Source of the DNA: Glycine soja | Lineage: Eukaryota > Streptophyta > Magnoliopsida > Fabales > Fabaceae | DNA: 64,000 bases | Assembly (NCBI RefSeq): GCF_004193775.1 | Contig: NC_041003.1 | Location: 24,916,685-24,980,684, forward strand | Direction: 5' to 3' | In this document: positions 44,343-55,734 of the stretch, piece after piece | Layout: every line of letters begins with the position of its first letter | Numbering within the stretch: the stretch's first letter is position 1 | Notes under the pieces: model-generated | What the model was told of the DNA's origin: nothing | The model's input: only the letters and a program-made list of their open reading frames with translations | The model's database searches: none | Made by a program: the position numbers and the translations under genes

Positions 44343-46341
44343 TGTCATACCCTAATTTCGTCCGGGGAACTTTGCTTGATGACGTGCGACCATTCTTTGG
44401 TCCTCGTGAGGTGCTTAGCACCCATCATTAGGCAATTTGTGAAATTCCAGGACATGCCGAAAAACCAAAAAATATTGATGCACAATCCGTAAGTTTCCGT
44501 GACACACCGGAAATCAAATGGAAGCATCGTTGCATAATTAAGTGAGGTTCCGTAACATTCCGTAAGTCAAAAAGGGGATGATTATGTAATCCGCAAGGTT
44601 CCGTAACATTACGGAAAGAAAACAAGTATCGTTACGAAATTCGTAAGTTTCCGTAACTTTACGAAAAAAGAATCACCAAAAAACAGCAGAGGGGGGTGTA
44701 CTTAGTAAAAATGGGGGTGCAAATAGCACCCAGGCCCATTTGGGCCCTCCAGAAGATTCCTCCAGAAGGCGGTTGCTTCTGGAGGAAGCAACCCTGCTCG
44801 CCTGGGCGAGCTGAGCTCGCCTGGGCGAGCTGGGCGGCAACCACCTCCCCTATTTTGCTATAAATAGGGGAGGAAGTGAAGAAGAAAGGGGTCCAGCCCC
44901 TTAGGCACTTCTCTCTCTTTCGAATTTGCTTGGAAAAATTGTTTCCGTGAAGAAAATCTAAGCCGAGGCGCTTCCGAAACGTTTCCGTAACGTTTTCCGT
45001 GAGGAATCTCGCAAAGGTTTCGATCGTTCTTCGACCGTTCTTCATTCGTTCTTCATCGTTCTTCGATCTTCAACGGGTAAGTACCTCGAACCAAGCTTTT
45101 CGATTCATTCTATGCACCCGTAGTGGTCCACATTGTGTTTCGTGCATTTTTATTCTCGTTTTGTTTACTTTTTATACCCCCTGTTGACGTGCTTAAGCCA
45201 TTTTACTTAAGTCGTTTCTCGCTTAACTTAAAAATAAAATAAATTTCCACCGAACGTTTGAATTGTATTATCCATTAACTTTGGTTAAAATCAATTCCGA
45301 CCGTTCGGTCGTGCCGTAACCACGTTGGAAATCAAAAAGAGGTAAAAAAATAATATAATAATCAAAAAGACATCTTTTAGTAAAATAAAGCGGAAAATCA
45401 ATTGGACGTTTTCTCTTTGGGATTTCTCATTCTTAATCGAATTGATTAATAACTAAAGTGAAACTAAAGGCTAAAATCAATCCACCTAGTCAAGCTCGTC
45501 CACAAAAATAGGCTTTTGAAGTTCGTCATTTCATTTTTCTCACTAAGTAAAATGGATCATTTTTAAGGTCCAACGCCTTAAAATGATCACCTCTTAAAAT
45601 AAAAAAGAATCACTTGATAAGAAAGAACTACGTAGGTCTGAGTTCCTCATTGAGGATACGTAGGAGCAAAAGCCCCGCTTTTGTCGACCACCCCAAGAGA
45701 TCGTTAATGGTCCAATGCCTTAACGTTTCTCTCCTTTCAAAAACAAGAGATCGTTAATGGTCCAATGCCTTAACGTTTCTCTCCTTTCAAAAACAAGAGA
45801 TCGTTAATGGTCCAACGCCTTAACGTTTCTCCCCTTTCAAAATCAAAAGACCGTTTAATGGTTCAACACCTTAAATGACCTTTTGTTCAATAAAAAACAT
45901 ATTTTACAAAAAAGACAAAAACAACTTAACCAAACACTTTTTGTTCCGAAAGAACTACGTAGGTCTGATTTTCTCATCCCAAATTGAGGAATACGTAGCA
46001 GCAAAGGGAAACACCCTTGTCGACCACAAAAAGAAAAAATATATAAAAAGGGTATAAAGGATATAAGAACATAAAAGGAAACATAAAAATCAAAGTCATG
46101 TTTGCACATTCGATTAAAGGCTGCCGTCCCTTGGGACGGGCGTGTGGGGTGCTAATACCTTCCCCGTGCGTAAATACAACTCCCGAACCTTTCACTAAAA
46201 AGTTCGTAGATCTCGTCTTTTCCGGTTTTTCCGACGTTTTCCTCAAATAAACGTTGGTGGCGACTCCGCGCGTATTCCTTTCGTGGAACACGCATCCCGC
46301 GAGTCACGCGTCGCCCTCCCGCCGAAGGGTAGGTTGCGACA
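44343..46341 (+). repeat. 3' LTR of E
   Basis: 1999 bp, TGTCATACCC to GTTGCGACA, with three copies of the 50-bp repeat from about 45696. It is followed by the CTTTC duplication at 46342-46346. Confidence 0.93.
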
Positions 46342-46346
46342 CTTTC
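46342..46346. repeat. Right target-site duplication of E (CTTTC)
   Basis: An exact copy of 24615-24619. Confidence 0.88.
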
Positions 46347-46476
46347 ACTATTTGTTTGTTTTAAAAAGGAAAAGGGTAATAATAAAATAAGTAATCAACG
46401 CCTAATTCTAACCTAAGTAAGTTCAAGTTAGGCAAAATGCTAATCCATGAGAAGGGAGGGGACATGGTTAATGTTC

Positions 46477-46512
<36 letters not shown>

Positions 46513-47920
46513 TGCAGGTTAGCTCGCCTGGGCGAGCCACCCCTGCACCAAATTATAAAAATGATGAAAGGGGGGGGCGTTTTTACGTTCAAAAACTTCT
46601 TTTCCCCCCTTTCAAAAGCCATACCCACGGGATTGATGAATTTGCAGCCCTAGGGTCATCCTTTTTCGCATTTTTTGATTCCATTTTGCGCTTTTGTTCA
46701 TCACCAACAAGTAAGTATTCCATCCCTAAGCTTTCTAGCTTTTCATTGGTATATTTTGATCTCCTTTTTGTGCTCTAAATTGTGGGAGTGTGCTCAAATA
46801 TATGGGGCAATTTTGATTTGTTTTCTTGCTTGATTAGGTTGAATTAGGGGTTTGTATGAGATGGCCCTAGGCCTATAATGCATTTTGAAGTAATGGGGCA
46901 TGCCACATTGTCCCCGTTCTCTTGCTATTGACGCCTAAACGCGCGCCCACCAAGTGTTTGGTGAAATGCCTCAATGGCATTAGCGCGTGATTTTTGTAGG
47001 GAAACAACCCATGGGGCAATTTGGTTTGCACATATTTTTGGGACATGCATTCATTTTCGAAAGAGCTAGAGTAATTGCCCCGCATATGTCCTAGGCCTAG
47101 GAACCAAAGTTTTTATGCAAAAGTACACAAAAGGAGGTGCATATTTGGTAAAGTTACCCTCTTTTGGGCCAGCAATCAGCTATGGGCCACACTATAATAT
47201 TTTCCCTACGCCTAGATGTTTAGGAATTGTGCTCGTCATGAATGTGTAGGTTTAGAATAGGTAGCAAGATACCTTTGGCAATTTGCACTTTGGGTATGAA
47301 TAGCAAAATACTTGAATGTATGTATATATAATTTTTGGTAGTCAAAATGTCTCACAAAAAAAATATATATAAATATGTTGCATGTTATGTGAAAGAAAAC
47401 ATATTCCAAAAAATATATATATAATTTGAATACAATTTTAGTCAGCAAAAGAAAATATGCTTGAATTTGCATGCGGCTTTAGGTAGCAAAAACTTGAAAA
47501 AAAAGGCATGAAATGTAGCACCTTATTGTGTAGATAGTCAAGATTCATCATGAAGTTTGTGTATGTATAGGTATTAGAAATACCAAGATGTGCACATGTG
47601 CAATTTTTGGTACCCCAAAAATGCTTGGAGTATGCATGTATGTGAATTTAGCCAAGGAGATGTGTGTGATGTAAGTAACAAATACACCTTGGAAGTACGT
47701 GTAAATAATCTAGGTAACAAAGCTGCCTTGATTGTATATGGGTGCATTTTTTTAATAGAATGTCTTGGGCAAGAGAACGATTGTAGGGAAATATGCGCAT
47801 AAGCTTGCTTTAAATTTACATTGATGTTTGTATTTGTGGGAGGAGGTTATATGCCATTTTTGTTTTAAGAGTAATGTCCCGCTGGTAAAACTAACTTTCC
47901 AAATGTTTGCCTTCGCAGGA
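46347..47920 (+). promoter_or_regulatory. 3' region of D resumed: promoter-like module and predicted leader intron
   Basis: It matches 37830-39401 of E. The palindrome GCTCGCCTGGGCGAGC (46522-46537) precedes TATA-like ATTATAAAA (46552-46560). Donor GTAAGT is at 46711, and acceptor CTTCGCAG ends at 47918, two bases before the accessory ATG. An A-run precedes the palindrome. No gene is seen in the intron-like stretch. Confidence 0.5.
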
Positions 47921-49171
47921 ATGGCCCCGAGGAAGCTTGCCTCAAAGAGGTCCAGGAAGGACAAGGCGGCCGAAGGAACTAGTTCCGCTCCGGAGTACGA
48001 CAGTCACCGCTTTAGGAGCGCTGTACACCAGCAGCGCTTCGAAGCCATCAAGGGATGGTTGTTTCTCCGGGAGCGACGCGTCCAGCTCAGGGACGATGAG
48101 TATACTGATTTTCAGGAGGAAATAGGGCGCCGGCGGTGGGCACCACTGGTTACTCCTATGGCCAAGTTTGATCCAGAAATAGTCCTTGAGTTTTACGCCA
48201 ATGCTTGGCCAACAGAGGAAGGCGTGCGTGACATGAGATCCTGGGTTAGGGGTCAGTGGATTCCGTTCGATGCCGACGCTATCAGCCAGCTCCTGGGATA
48301 TCCGATGGTATTGGAAGAGGGCCAGGAATGCGAGTATGGCCAGAGGAGGAACCGGTCTGATGGGTTCGATGAGGAGGCCATCGCCCAGCTCCTATGTATA
48401 CCGGGGCAGGATTTTGCCCGGACTGCTGCAGGGAGGCGAGTGCGAATCATGCGCACCAATATGACCACCCTGACCCAGATATGGATGACGTTGCTCCTCA
48501 GCAACATCCTGCCCACCGATCATAATTCCGACCTCCCCATGCCTAAGTGCCAGCTGGTGTACGCCATCCTGACACGGATGAGCATCCATGTGGCTCAGTT
48601 GATCGCTGATGCCATATATATTTTTGCAGGTATGGCGCCCACTAGGCACCCTTTGGACCCAGATAAGTCCAACAGGGCCCTGGGATTCCCCGCACTGATC
48701 ACAGGACTCTGCCAGTCGTTCGGAGTCCCCGTTGCACCTACCAAGGTGATTCGGCCGCCCATCACCCGGGCTTTTATTGAGAAGTACTGTACCCAGAGAC
48801 AGGGTCAGGGTGATGCTCCACAGGCCGCAGGCGCGCCCCCACCACCTCATCAGGCTGGCCAGGCTGGGGCATTTGACATAGAGCAGTATTTACGGCATTT
48901 GGTTCGCCAGCAGGCGGCCAACCACCGAGCACATGTACGGACCCATGACTGTCTGTACCAGATGAGCCTTAGCATGCAGAGCCAGGGCTTCGCTTCTTTT
49001 TCATGCCCTACTCCAGACCAGTTCAGGGCAGAGGTAGCATGGCCCGGAGATTGGCCCGAGGCCCAAGCAGGAGAGGCACCCCCAGAAGCTCCCGGCAATG
49101 GAGAAGAAGCCCACGAGGATGAGGAGATGGCCGATTTGCTTGACTTCTTGGGAGGGAGTGGAGATACGTGA
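47921..49171 (+). CDS. Accessory protein of Ogre-like element D
   Basis: A 416-residue intact frame, nearly identical to 39402-40652. ATG 47921 was chosen over the longer open frame (from 47828) because the predicted splice acceptor lies between them and the homologs begin here. Domain order: basic N-terminus, conserved domain with FQEEIGRRRW, VRGQWIPFD, RTNMTTLTQIW and LGFPALITGLC, then a Gln-rich segment with EVAWPG and an acidic tail. The insertion of E lies upstream in the untranslated region and leaves this frame whole, but it separates it from the pol gene of D by 24 kb. Only a private promoter could still express it economically. Function unknown. Confidence 0.85.
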   Translation: MAPRKLASKRSRKDKAAEGTSSAPEYDSHRFRSAVHQQRFEAIKGWLFLRERRVQLRDDEYTDFQEEIGRRRWAPLVTPMAKFDPEIVLEFYANAWPTEEGVRDMRSWVRGQWIPFDADAISQLLGYPMVLEEGQECEYGQRRNRSDGFDEEAIAQLLCIPGQDFARTAAGRRVRIMRTNMTTLTQIWMTLLLSNILPTDHNSDLPMPKCQLVYAILTRMSIHVAQLIADAIYIFAGMAPTRHPLDPDKSNRALGFPALITGLCQSFGVPVAPTKVIRPPITRAFIEKYCTQRQGQGDAPQAAGAPPPPHQAGQAGAFDIEQYLRHLVRQQAANHRAHVRTHDCLYQMSLSMQSQGFASFSCPTPDQFRAEVAWPGDWPEAQAGEAPPEAPGNGEEAHEDEEMADLLDFLGGSGDT

Positions 49172-51000
49172 CTGGGAGATCCCCAGATTCATGTTTTCTT
49201 TCATATTTCTTTTGTCATTTTTATTCTATGTTATTATTTTGACTTGAGAGACTAACGTTTGTTTTTGCTGTTTCGATTGTCATTTGTACAGCGCATACAT
49301 TTTTGTTTAGATTGTTGCGTTAGTATTTATATATCATTACTATCAATGATGTTTGAAATTCTGGAACTGTGTAGAGTTCTTCGTTTAGGAACATCGTTCG
49401 AAAGCATATATGTAAAATAAACAAAAAAAATCATCATAAAAATAAAAATAGAAAAGAAAAGAAAATGAAATGGAAAAGAGAACAAAAGGAAAGAAAAGGG
49501 CAAGTAAAGAAAAAGAGAGCAAATAAGAAAAAAGGAAGAAGGCAAGTAAGGAAAAAGGTGGAAAGAGAGAAAATAAGTTGTCTAGCTAAAAATGACATGC
49601 TTTTGAAAAGAGACGATTTCCAACTTTTCTTTGAAAAAATTCATTGACCATAACCAATTTTTGGGAAATATGTCTACGCCTGAAGGGTGAATGCTGTGAA
49701 ATTTCCCGGACGCCCGAAATGGACTCGGATGAATGCACAAATTGATAAAAGAACATATTTTGGAAACATTGGGTTGATTAAAAATAGAGGAAATGAATCC
49801 TGAGCCCTAGCATCACATGACCATAAAAATTTGACATTTGAGTGTCCGCATAGGTGCATGCATGACCAGTTTTGCATAAAGTTTCCAAATCATCATTTTT
49901 GCATTTGTGTCATGGAAATAATGTGGGGCATCCCTTTTTATCCTTGAACCAAACCAAACCCCGACATGTATCATGTCTAGCCATTCTACAAACCTTGAGC
50001 CAAAATCCTGACTCACCATGAACCTTGACCTAGGGTGAGAATGTCAATCCTTACCCTCGGAAGCAAAAAAGAAAAGAAGGAAAATTCCCCAATCAAAGAG
50101 TGGGAGAAAGCAAAAAAAGAAAAGAAGGAAAGTTTCCAATCAAAGAGAAAGCAAAAAAAAAAGAAAAGAAAGAAAATTCCCAACCAAAGAATGGGAGAAA
50201 GTAAAAAAGGAAGGAAAGAAAGTTCTTGATCAAAGAACTAGAAGAAATGTGCAGAAAGGTCTTTTGACCAAACAATATCTGAACAGTACAGAATTGTCAC
50301 CAAATGAACAAAAAAGGAAGGAAAGGAAACCACGACCTAAAATGGTCTTCTCCCTTTAATTACCAACCAAAATCCCGTGCGCTAGCGACCCCTTTTTCTC
50401 GCCCCGCACTAAACAAAAACAGAAAAGGAAAAAGCCAACAAAAAAATCAAAAGCCAAAAACACACAAAAGCCGAAAGAAGAAACCACCAAAAGAACCCAT
50501 TCCCAAGGGAAGTCCTATTTGATCCATGATCACGCATGTAATTTTTGATTTGATAGGAAATAATTTGCAAAGTCAAGTCATGACATATCTATGGTTCGGA
50601 ATTAGGATGAAACACTTACCTGTGCGAGATTGGTACACTTTGAGTGGATTTCTTCTATTTTTGTCGAACCCAGTGTTTCCTCTAAATGGTCATTTAGAAA
50701 CGAAATGCTAACATCCAAAATCTCATTTATGGTTATGGGAGATTTCATCAGCAGACTCTCCTTCCCCGGTAGACGCATTGTTTTTCACTCAAAAAAGCAT
50801 ATGCTGCTCTAAATCAGTTGGAATATTTGTCTCTTTGCTAAAGCATGTTTGCATTTTAGTGGAGAAAACAACGAGACTTTTTCAAGTCTCACAAGTTATC
50901 CAGAACTACGTAGGTCTGAATTCCTCATTGGAGGATACGTAGGAGCAAGAGCCTCGCTTTTGTCGACCACACCGCCTTTTGTTGCCATGACTCAAGAGCT
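49172..51000 (+). other. Non-coding 3' region of D between accessory ORF and tandem array
   Basis: Counterpart of 40653-42741. It has an AAAAGAAAA-rich stretch (about 49440-49570), lysine-coding A/G-rich tandem units (about 50083-50215) and one CTACGTAG hairpin module (50906-50941). No gene. Confidence 0.7.
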
Positions 51001-51800
51001 GATACGCGGAGATACCTTATGGTTATTCGCACCCTTTTGTCATCCAGAGGCGGCGGGCCCGATGACAAGCAGAGACCAAGTTTGGTCATTCTGCACCCAT
51101 GATACGCGGAGATACCTTATGGTTATTCGCACCCTTTTGTCATCCAGAGGCGGCGGGCCCGATGACAAGCAGAGACCAAGTTTGGTCATTCTGCACCCAT
51201 GATACGCGGAGATACCTTATGGTTATTCGCACCCTTTTGTCATCCAGAGGCGGCGGGCCCGATGACAAGCAGAGACCAAGTTTGGTCATTCTGCACCCAT
51301 GATACGCGGAGATACCTTATGGTTATTCGCACCCTTTTGTCATCCAGAGGCGGCGGGCCCGATGACAAGCAGAGACCAAGTTTGGTCATTCTGCACCCAT
51401 GATACGCGGAGATACCTTATGGTTATTCGCACCCTTTTGTCATCCAGAGGCGGCGGGCCCGATGACAAGCAGAGACCAAGTTTGGTCATTCTGCACCCAT
51501 GATACGCGGAGATACCTTATGGTTATTCGCACCCTTTTGTCATCCAGAGGCGGCGGGCCCGATGACAAGCAGAGACCAAGTTTGGTCATTCTGCACCCAT
51601 GATACGCGGAGATACCTTATGGTTATTCGCACCCTTTTGTCATCCAGAGGCGGCGGGCCCGATGACAAGCAGAGACCAAGTTTGGTCATTCTGCACCCAT
51701 GATACGCGGAGATACCTTATGGTTATTCGCACCCTTTTGTCATCCAGAGGCGGCGGGCCCGATGACAAGCAGAGACCAAGTTTGGTCATTCTGCACCCTT
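51001..51800 (+). repeat. Perfect 100-bp tandem array of D (eight identical units)
   Basis: Eight units start GATACGCGGAGATACC at 51001, 51101, 51201, 51301, 51401, 51501, 51601 and 51701. All are type A and appear identical base for base, against a mixed A/B array in E. A diverged end unit follows (51797-51935). Each unit holds the hairpin arms GTCATC and GATGAC (first unit 51039-51044 and 51061-51066). Confidence 0.95.
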
Positions 51801-52254
51801 GTATCATCCAGAGGCGGCGGGCCCGATGATACGCGGAAATACCCGAGTGGTTATCCGTATAAACATTCTTTTGCTATCTGTAAGACAGAACGCTTGATAG
51901 CATGCAGAGACTGACATAGTCTTCTGCACCTTTTGTTCCTCCGGGAACAACAAGTCATTTACATGCGGAAATTTCATGGTCACCCGCGACTCTCGTCAAC
52001 CGAGAGGAGCGAAATTAGTGTCATATACTGATTTTCGGGGACCTTTGCTTGATGACATGCGACCATTCTTTGGTCCTTGTGAGGTGCTTGGCACCCATCA
52101 TTAGGCAATTTGTGAAATTTTGGGAACAACAAGTCATTTGCATGTGGAGATTTTATGGTCACCTGCGACTCTCGTCAGATCGAGAGGAACGAAATTAGTG
52201 TCTTATCTTTACTTTCCTTTTATCTCCAATAAAAGACAAGTAAAGAGGGGCAAC
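51801..52254 (+). other. Array end, LTR-end fragment and purine tract before 3' LTR of D
   Basis: One diverged copy of the LTR start (52019-52119) is present where E has two. CTCTCG...CGAGAG hairpins lie on both sides. The purine tract AAAAGACAAGTAAAGAGGGG ends three bases before the LTR. Confidence 0.75.
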
Positions 52255-54201
52255 TGTCATACCCTAATTTCGTCCGGGGACCTTTGCTCGATGACGTGCG
52301 ACCATTCTTTGGTCCTCGTGAGGTGCTTGGCACCCATCATTAGGCAATTTGTGAAATTCCAGGACATGCCGAAAAACCAAAAAAATATTGATGCACAATC
52401 CGTAAGTTTCCGTGACACACCGGAAATCAAATGGAAGCATCGTTGCATAATTAAGTGAGGTTCCGTAACATTCCGTAAGTCAAAAAGGGGATGATTATGT
52501 AATCCGCAAGGTTCCGTAACATTACGGAAAGAAAACAAGTATCGTTACGAAATTCGTAAGTTTCCGTAACTTTACGAAAAAAAGAATCACCAAAAAACAG
52601 CAGAGGGGGGTGTACTTAGTAAAAATGGGGGTGCAAATAGCACCCAGGCCCACTTGGGCCCTCCAGAAGATTCCTCCAGAAGGCGGTTGCTTCTGGAGGA
52701 AGCAACCATGCTCGCCTGGGCGAGCTGAGCTCGCCTGGGCGAGCTGGGCGGCAACCACCTCCCCTATTTTGCTATAAATAGGGGAGGAAAGCAAGAAGAA
52801 AGGGGTCCAGCCCCTTAGGCACTTCTCTCTCTTTCGAATTTGCTTGGAAAAATTGTTTCCGTGAAGAAAATCTAAGCCGAGGCGCTTCCGAAACGTTTCC
52901 GTAACGTTTTCCGTGAAGAATTTCGCAAAGGTTTCAACCGTTCTTCGACGTTCTTCATTCGTTCTTCATCGTTCTTCGATCTTCAACGGGTAAGTACCTC
53001 AAACCAAGCTTTTCGATTCATTCTATGTGCCCGTGGTGGCCCACATTGTGTTTCGTGCATTTTTATTCTCGCTTTGTTTACTTTTTATACCCCCTGTTGA
53101 CATGCTTAAGCCATTTTACTTAAGTCATTTCTCGCTTAACTTAAAAATAAAATAAATTTCCACCGAACGTTTGAATTGTATCATCCGTTAACTTCGGTTA
53201 AAATAAATTCCGACCGTTCGGTCGTGCCGTAACCACGTTGGAAATCAAAAAGAGGTAAAAAATAATATAATAATCAAAAAATATCTTTTTAGTAAAATAA
53301 AGCGGAAGATCAATCGGACGTTTTCTCTTTGGGATTTCTCATTCTTAATCGAATTGATTAATAACTAAGGTGAAACTAAGGCTAAAATCAACTCGCCTAG
53401 TCAAGCTCGTCCACAAAAATAGGCTTTTGAAGTTTGTCATTTCAATTTCTCACTAAGTAAAATGGATCATTTTTAAGGTCCAACGCCTTAAAATGATCAC
53501 CTCTTAAAATAAAAAAGAATCACTTGATATGAAAGAACTACGTAGGTCTGAGTTCCTCATTGAGGATACGTAGGAGCAAAAGCCCCGCTTTTGTCGACCA
53601 CCCCAAGAGATCGTTAATGGTCCAATGCCTTAACGTTTCTCTCCTTTCAAAAACAAGAGATCGTTAATGGTCCAATGCCTTAACGTTTCTCTCCTTTCAA
53701 AATCAAAAGACCGTTTAATGGTCTAACACCTTAAATGACCTTTTGTTCAAATAAAACATATTTTGCAAAAAAGACAAAAAACAAACTTAAACCAAACACT
53801 TTGTTCCGAAAGAACTACGTAGGTCTGATTTTCTCATCCCAATTGAGGAATACGTAGGAGCAAAGGGAAACACCCTTGTCGACCACAAAAAGAGAAAAAA
53901 TATAAAAAGGGTATAAAGGATATAAGGACATAAAAGGGAACGTAAAAATCAAAGTCATGTTTGCACATTCGATTAAAGGCTGCCGTCCCTTGGGATTGAC
54001 GTGTGGGGTGCTAATACCTTCCCCGTGCGTAAATACAACTCCCGAACCTTTTCACTTAAAAGTTCGTAGATCGCGTCTTTTCCGGTTTTTCCGACGTTTT
54101 CCTCAAATAAACGTTGGTGGCGACTCCGCGCGTATTCCTTTCGTGGAACACGCATCCCGCGAGTCACGCGTCGCCCTCCCGCCGAAGGGTAGGTTGCGAC
54201 A
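52255..54201 (+). repeat. 3' LTR of D
   Basis: 1947 bp, TGTCATACCC to GTTGCGACA, with two copies of the 50-bp repeat (from about 53606), as in the 5' LTR. It is followed by TCTAG. Confidence 0.93.
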
Positions 54202-54206
54202 TCTAG
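54202..54206. repeat. Right target-site duplication of D (TCTAG)
   Basis: An exact copy of 11915-11919. Confidence 0.9.
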
Positions 54207-55299
54207 GATTCAAAAGCTTAGATTCTAGGAGAGCATTCATCCATAGATAAACCTTTACTTTTTTATTCATTCCTACCCCATACTTGCCTTTTATTTAAGC
54301 ACTTAGGTTCCATTGATTTGATTTGCAACACACACACTTTTATACATTTTTATTTATACGTATAGTGTTTTTTATATATAGAAAATAGTGTGTATATGCT
54401 GCTTTATTTTTACCATTTTATTTCTTTACTCAGCGTCTCCCCCAAATTTGAGACAAATTTGTTTTGACATATAACTCCCCCAAATTTGGGACAAATTTGC
54501 CTTGAACCAAGCTTTTCTATGGATGATGCTCTCCTACAACCTAAGACAAGGTAGTAGGAGATAACACTATATAGGCTCAAGGTTCAATCAATCAATAATT
54601 CATTTAGCTGAAACTGGGTGCAAGGGATAAATCATTCAAGCACAAGGTCAGCTTTTTGGCTAAGTAGTTATCACAATCAAAACATGGCCTTCATCATCTC
54701 AATTCATGCATTTAGTCCATACTTCAGAGATTCATGCAAAAATCAGTACTAAATGATAGTCGTTTCTCTCAAAATTTGAGGATCACACTCTCATCGGGAT
54801 ACAGTCAATGCATTCCTTCACAATCAATCTGACAAACTGACTAACATTTTTAGTCATACTTCTAATCACATGTTCTTTTTCTTCTAATGGCTGCAAGCTT
54901 GATCAAAACAAAATCTATACATTGCCATCCATTCAATTCATACAATTTCTCATTCAAATCAATCACAAACACCTCATTTATACGAAATCACACCACTAAA
55001 TATCATAATCCATCTGTTCACTGTTCAAACAAGCTTTTTGGTCAAGCAATCAACACTAAAATAACTGGAATTTAAATGACTGAAACATAAAGCAACTAAA
55101 TAACTAATAACTAAATTTTTCATGATTTGCATAAATTAAAACAAAACAGAATTTAAACATCCTGCTCATCCTATGGCTGATCTTCATCTAAATCCAGCAC
55201 AGGAGCAGCTGGTACATCCTGAAGAATGGGCTGCTCTGGCTCCATGGCTGGTGCTACTGGCATAGTGTCCTCAGAAATGGGTGTTGGAGAAGTAGGCTC
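54202..55299 (-). other. 3' non-coding region of F
   Basis: The reverse complement of the 10502-11560 type sequence. Two AAATTTGGGGGAG-like purine tracts lie on the minus strand at about 54437-54447 and 54475-54487. No gene. Confidence 0.65.
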
Positions 55300-55734
55300 C
55301 TAAGCTACTGGATCAGTCTCAAAGATAAATGGCTTAGGAGGAACAGGCTCATCCTCTGCATTTGGCACAGGCTCTTGGGCTACGAAGGCCTCACCTCCTC
55401 CAGAAGGAGAAGGCTGGACTCCTGGCCAAGCCACATGTGCAAGAAACTCATCCACACTCATGATAGATGGCAGGCCCAAGCTCTGGAAGCTCTGCATAAT
55501 AATGACCTGCCGTTGGTGTAGGCTCTGCATCATGGAGTGAAGCATCTGTGGAGTAAACAAGAAATATGATGTAGGAGAAGAAAAAGCTGGGAGATGAACT
55601 AGAAACTGTGGAAGATGTGGAGTCAAAATGGATGGTGCTGAAGGATCTGGAAAAGTAGATGAAGAAAGAGCTGAAGCATTTGGTGCTACTGAAGTAGGGG
55701 GAGCCTTAGATCTTTTACCCCTGGCCTTCCTTGG
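55300..55734 (-). pseudogene. 3' half of the accessory ORF of F
   Basis: On the minus strand it reads the PRKARGKRSKAPP segment, a Ser/Pro-rich linker, FTPQMLHSMMQ and HVAWPG, and ends at a stop at 55300. It matches 9970-10450 of C. The 5' half is at 62728-63587; G separates them exactly at CCAAG (minus strand). In C the corresponding sequence is continuous. Confidence 0.8.
55730..55734. repeat. Target-site duplication of G (CTTGG), low-coordinate side
   Basis: CTTGG here and at 62728-62732. The pair flanks the two LTRs of G exactly. Confidence 0.9.

Larger units (their letters stand above)
24620..46341 (+). mobile_element. Element E: Ogre-like retrotransposon nested in D
   Basis: LTRs at 24620-26609 and 44343-46341 each have three copies of the 50-bp internal repeat and are flanked by CTTTC. 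Length is 21.7 kb including a 499-N gap. Gene order equals D. Coding differences from D in 24.6-34.9 kb are mainly one-base homopolymer gains or losses, while 35.4-46.3 kb is clean. Real substitutions between the two LTRs are few, so this is a young insertion of the same family into its own relative. Confidence 0.92.
11920..54201 (+). mobile_element. Element D: Ogre-like Ty3/gypsy (Tat lineage) retrotransposon, outer copy
   Basis: LTRs at 11920-13856 and 52255-54201 (TGTCATACCC to TTGCGACA) are flanked by a perfect TCTAG duplication. Without the nested element E it is about 20.6 kb, in the giant size range typical of Ogre. ORF1, gag-protease, pol and the accessory ORF are all open. The two LTRs differ by roughly half a dozen substitutions and one 10-bp indel by eye, so insertion was recent. 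Both outer LTRs have two copies of a 50-bp internal repeat, while the LTRs of E have three; this pairs the LTRs independently of the duplications. It was probably described before as the soybean Ogre family. Confidence 0.93.

Noticed and set aside
11920..46341. Tandem Ogre array sharing LTRs
   Set aside because: The CTTTC duplication and the LTR repeat counts support a nested insertion instead.
51001..51914. A run of identical 67-codon frames spaced 100 bp
   Set aside because: Same cause as above; the tandem repeat explains them.
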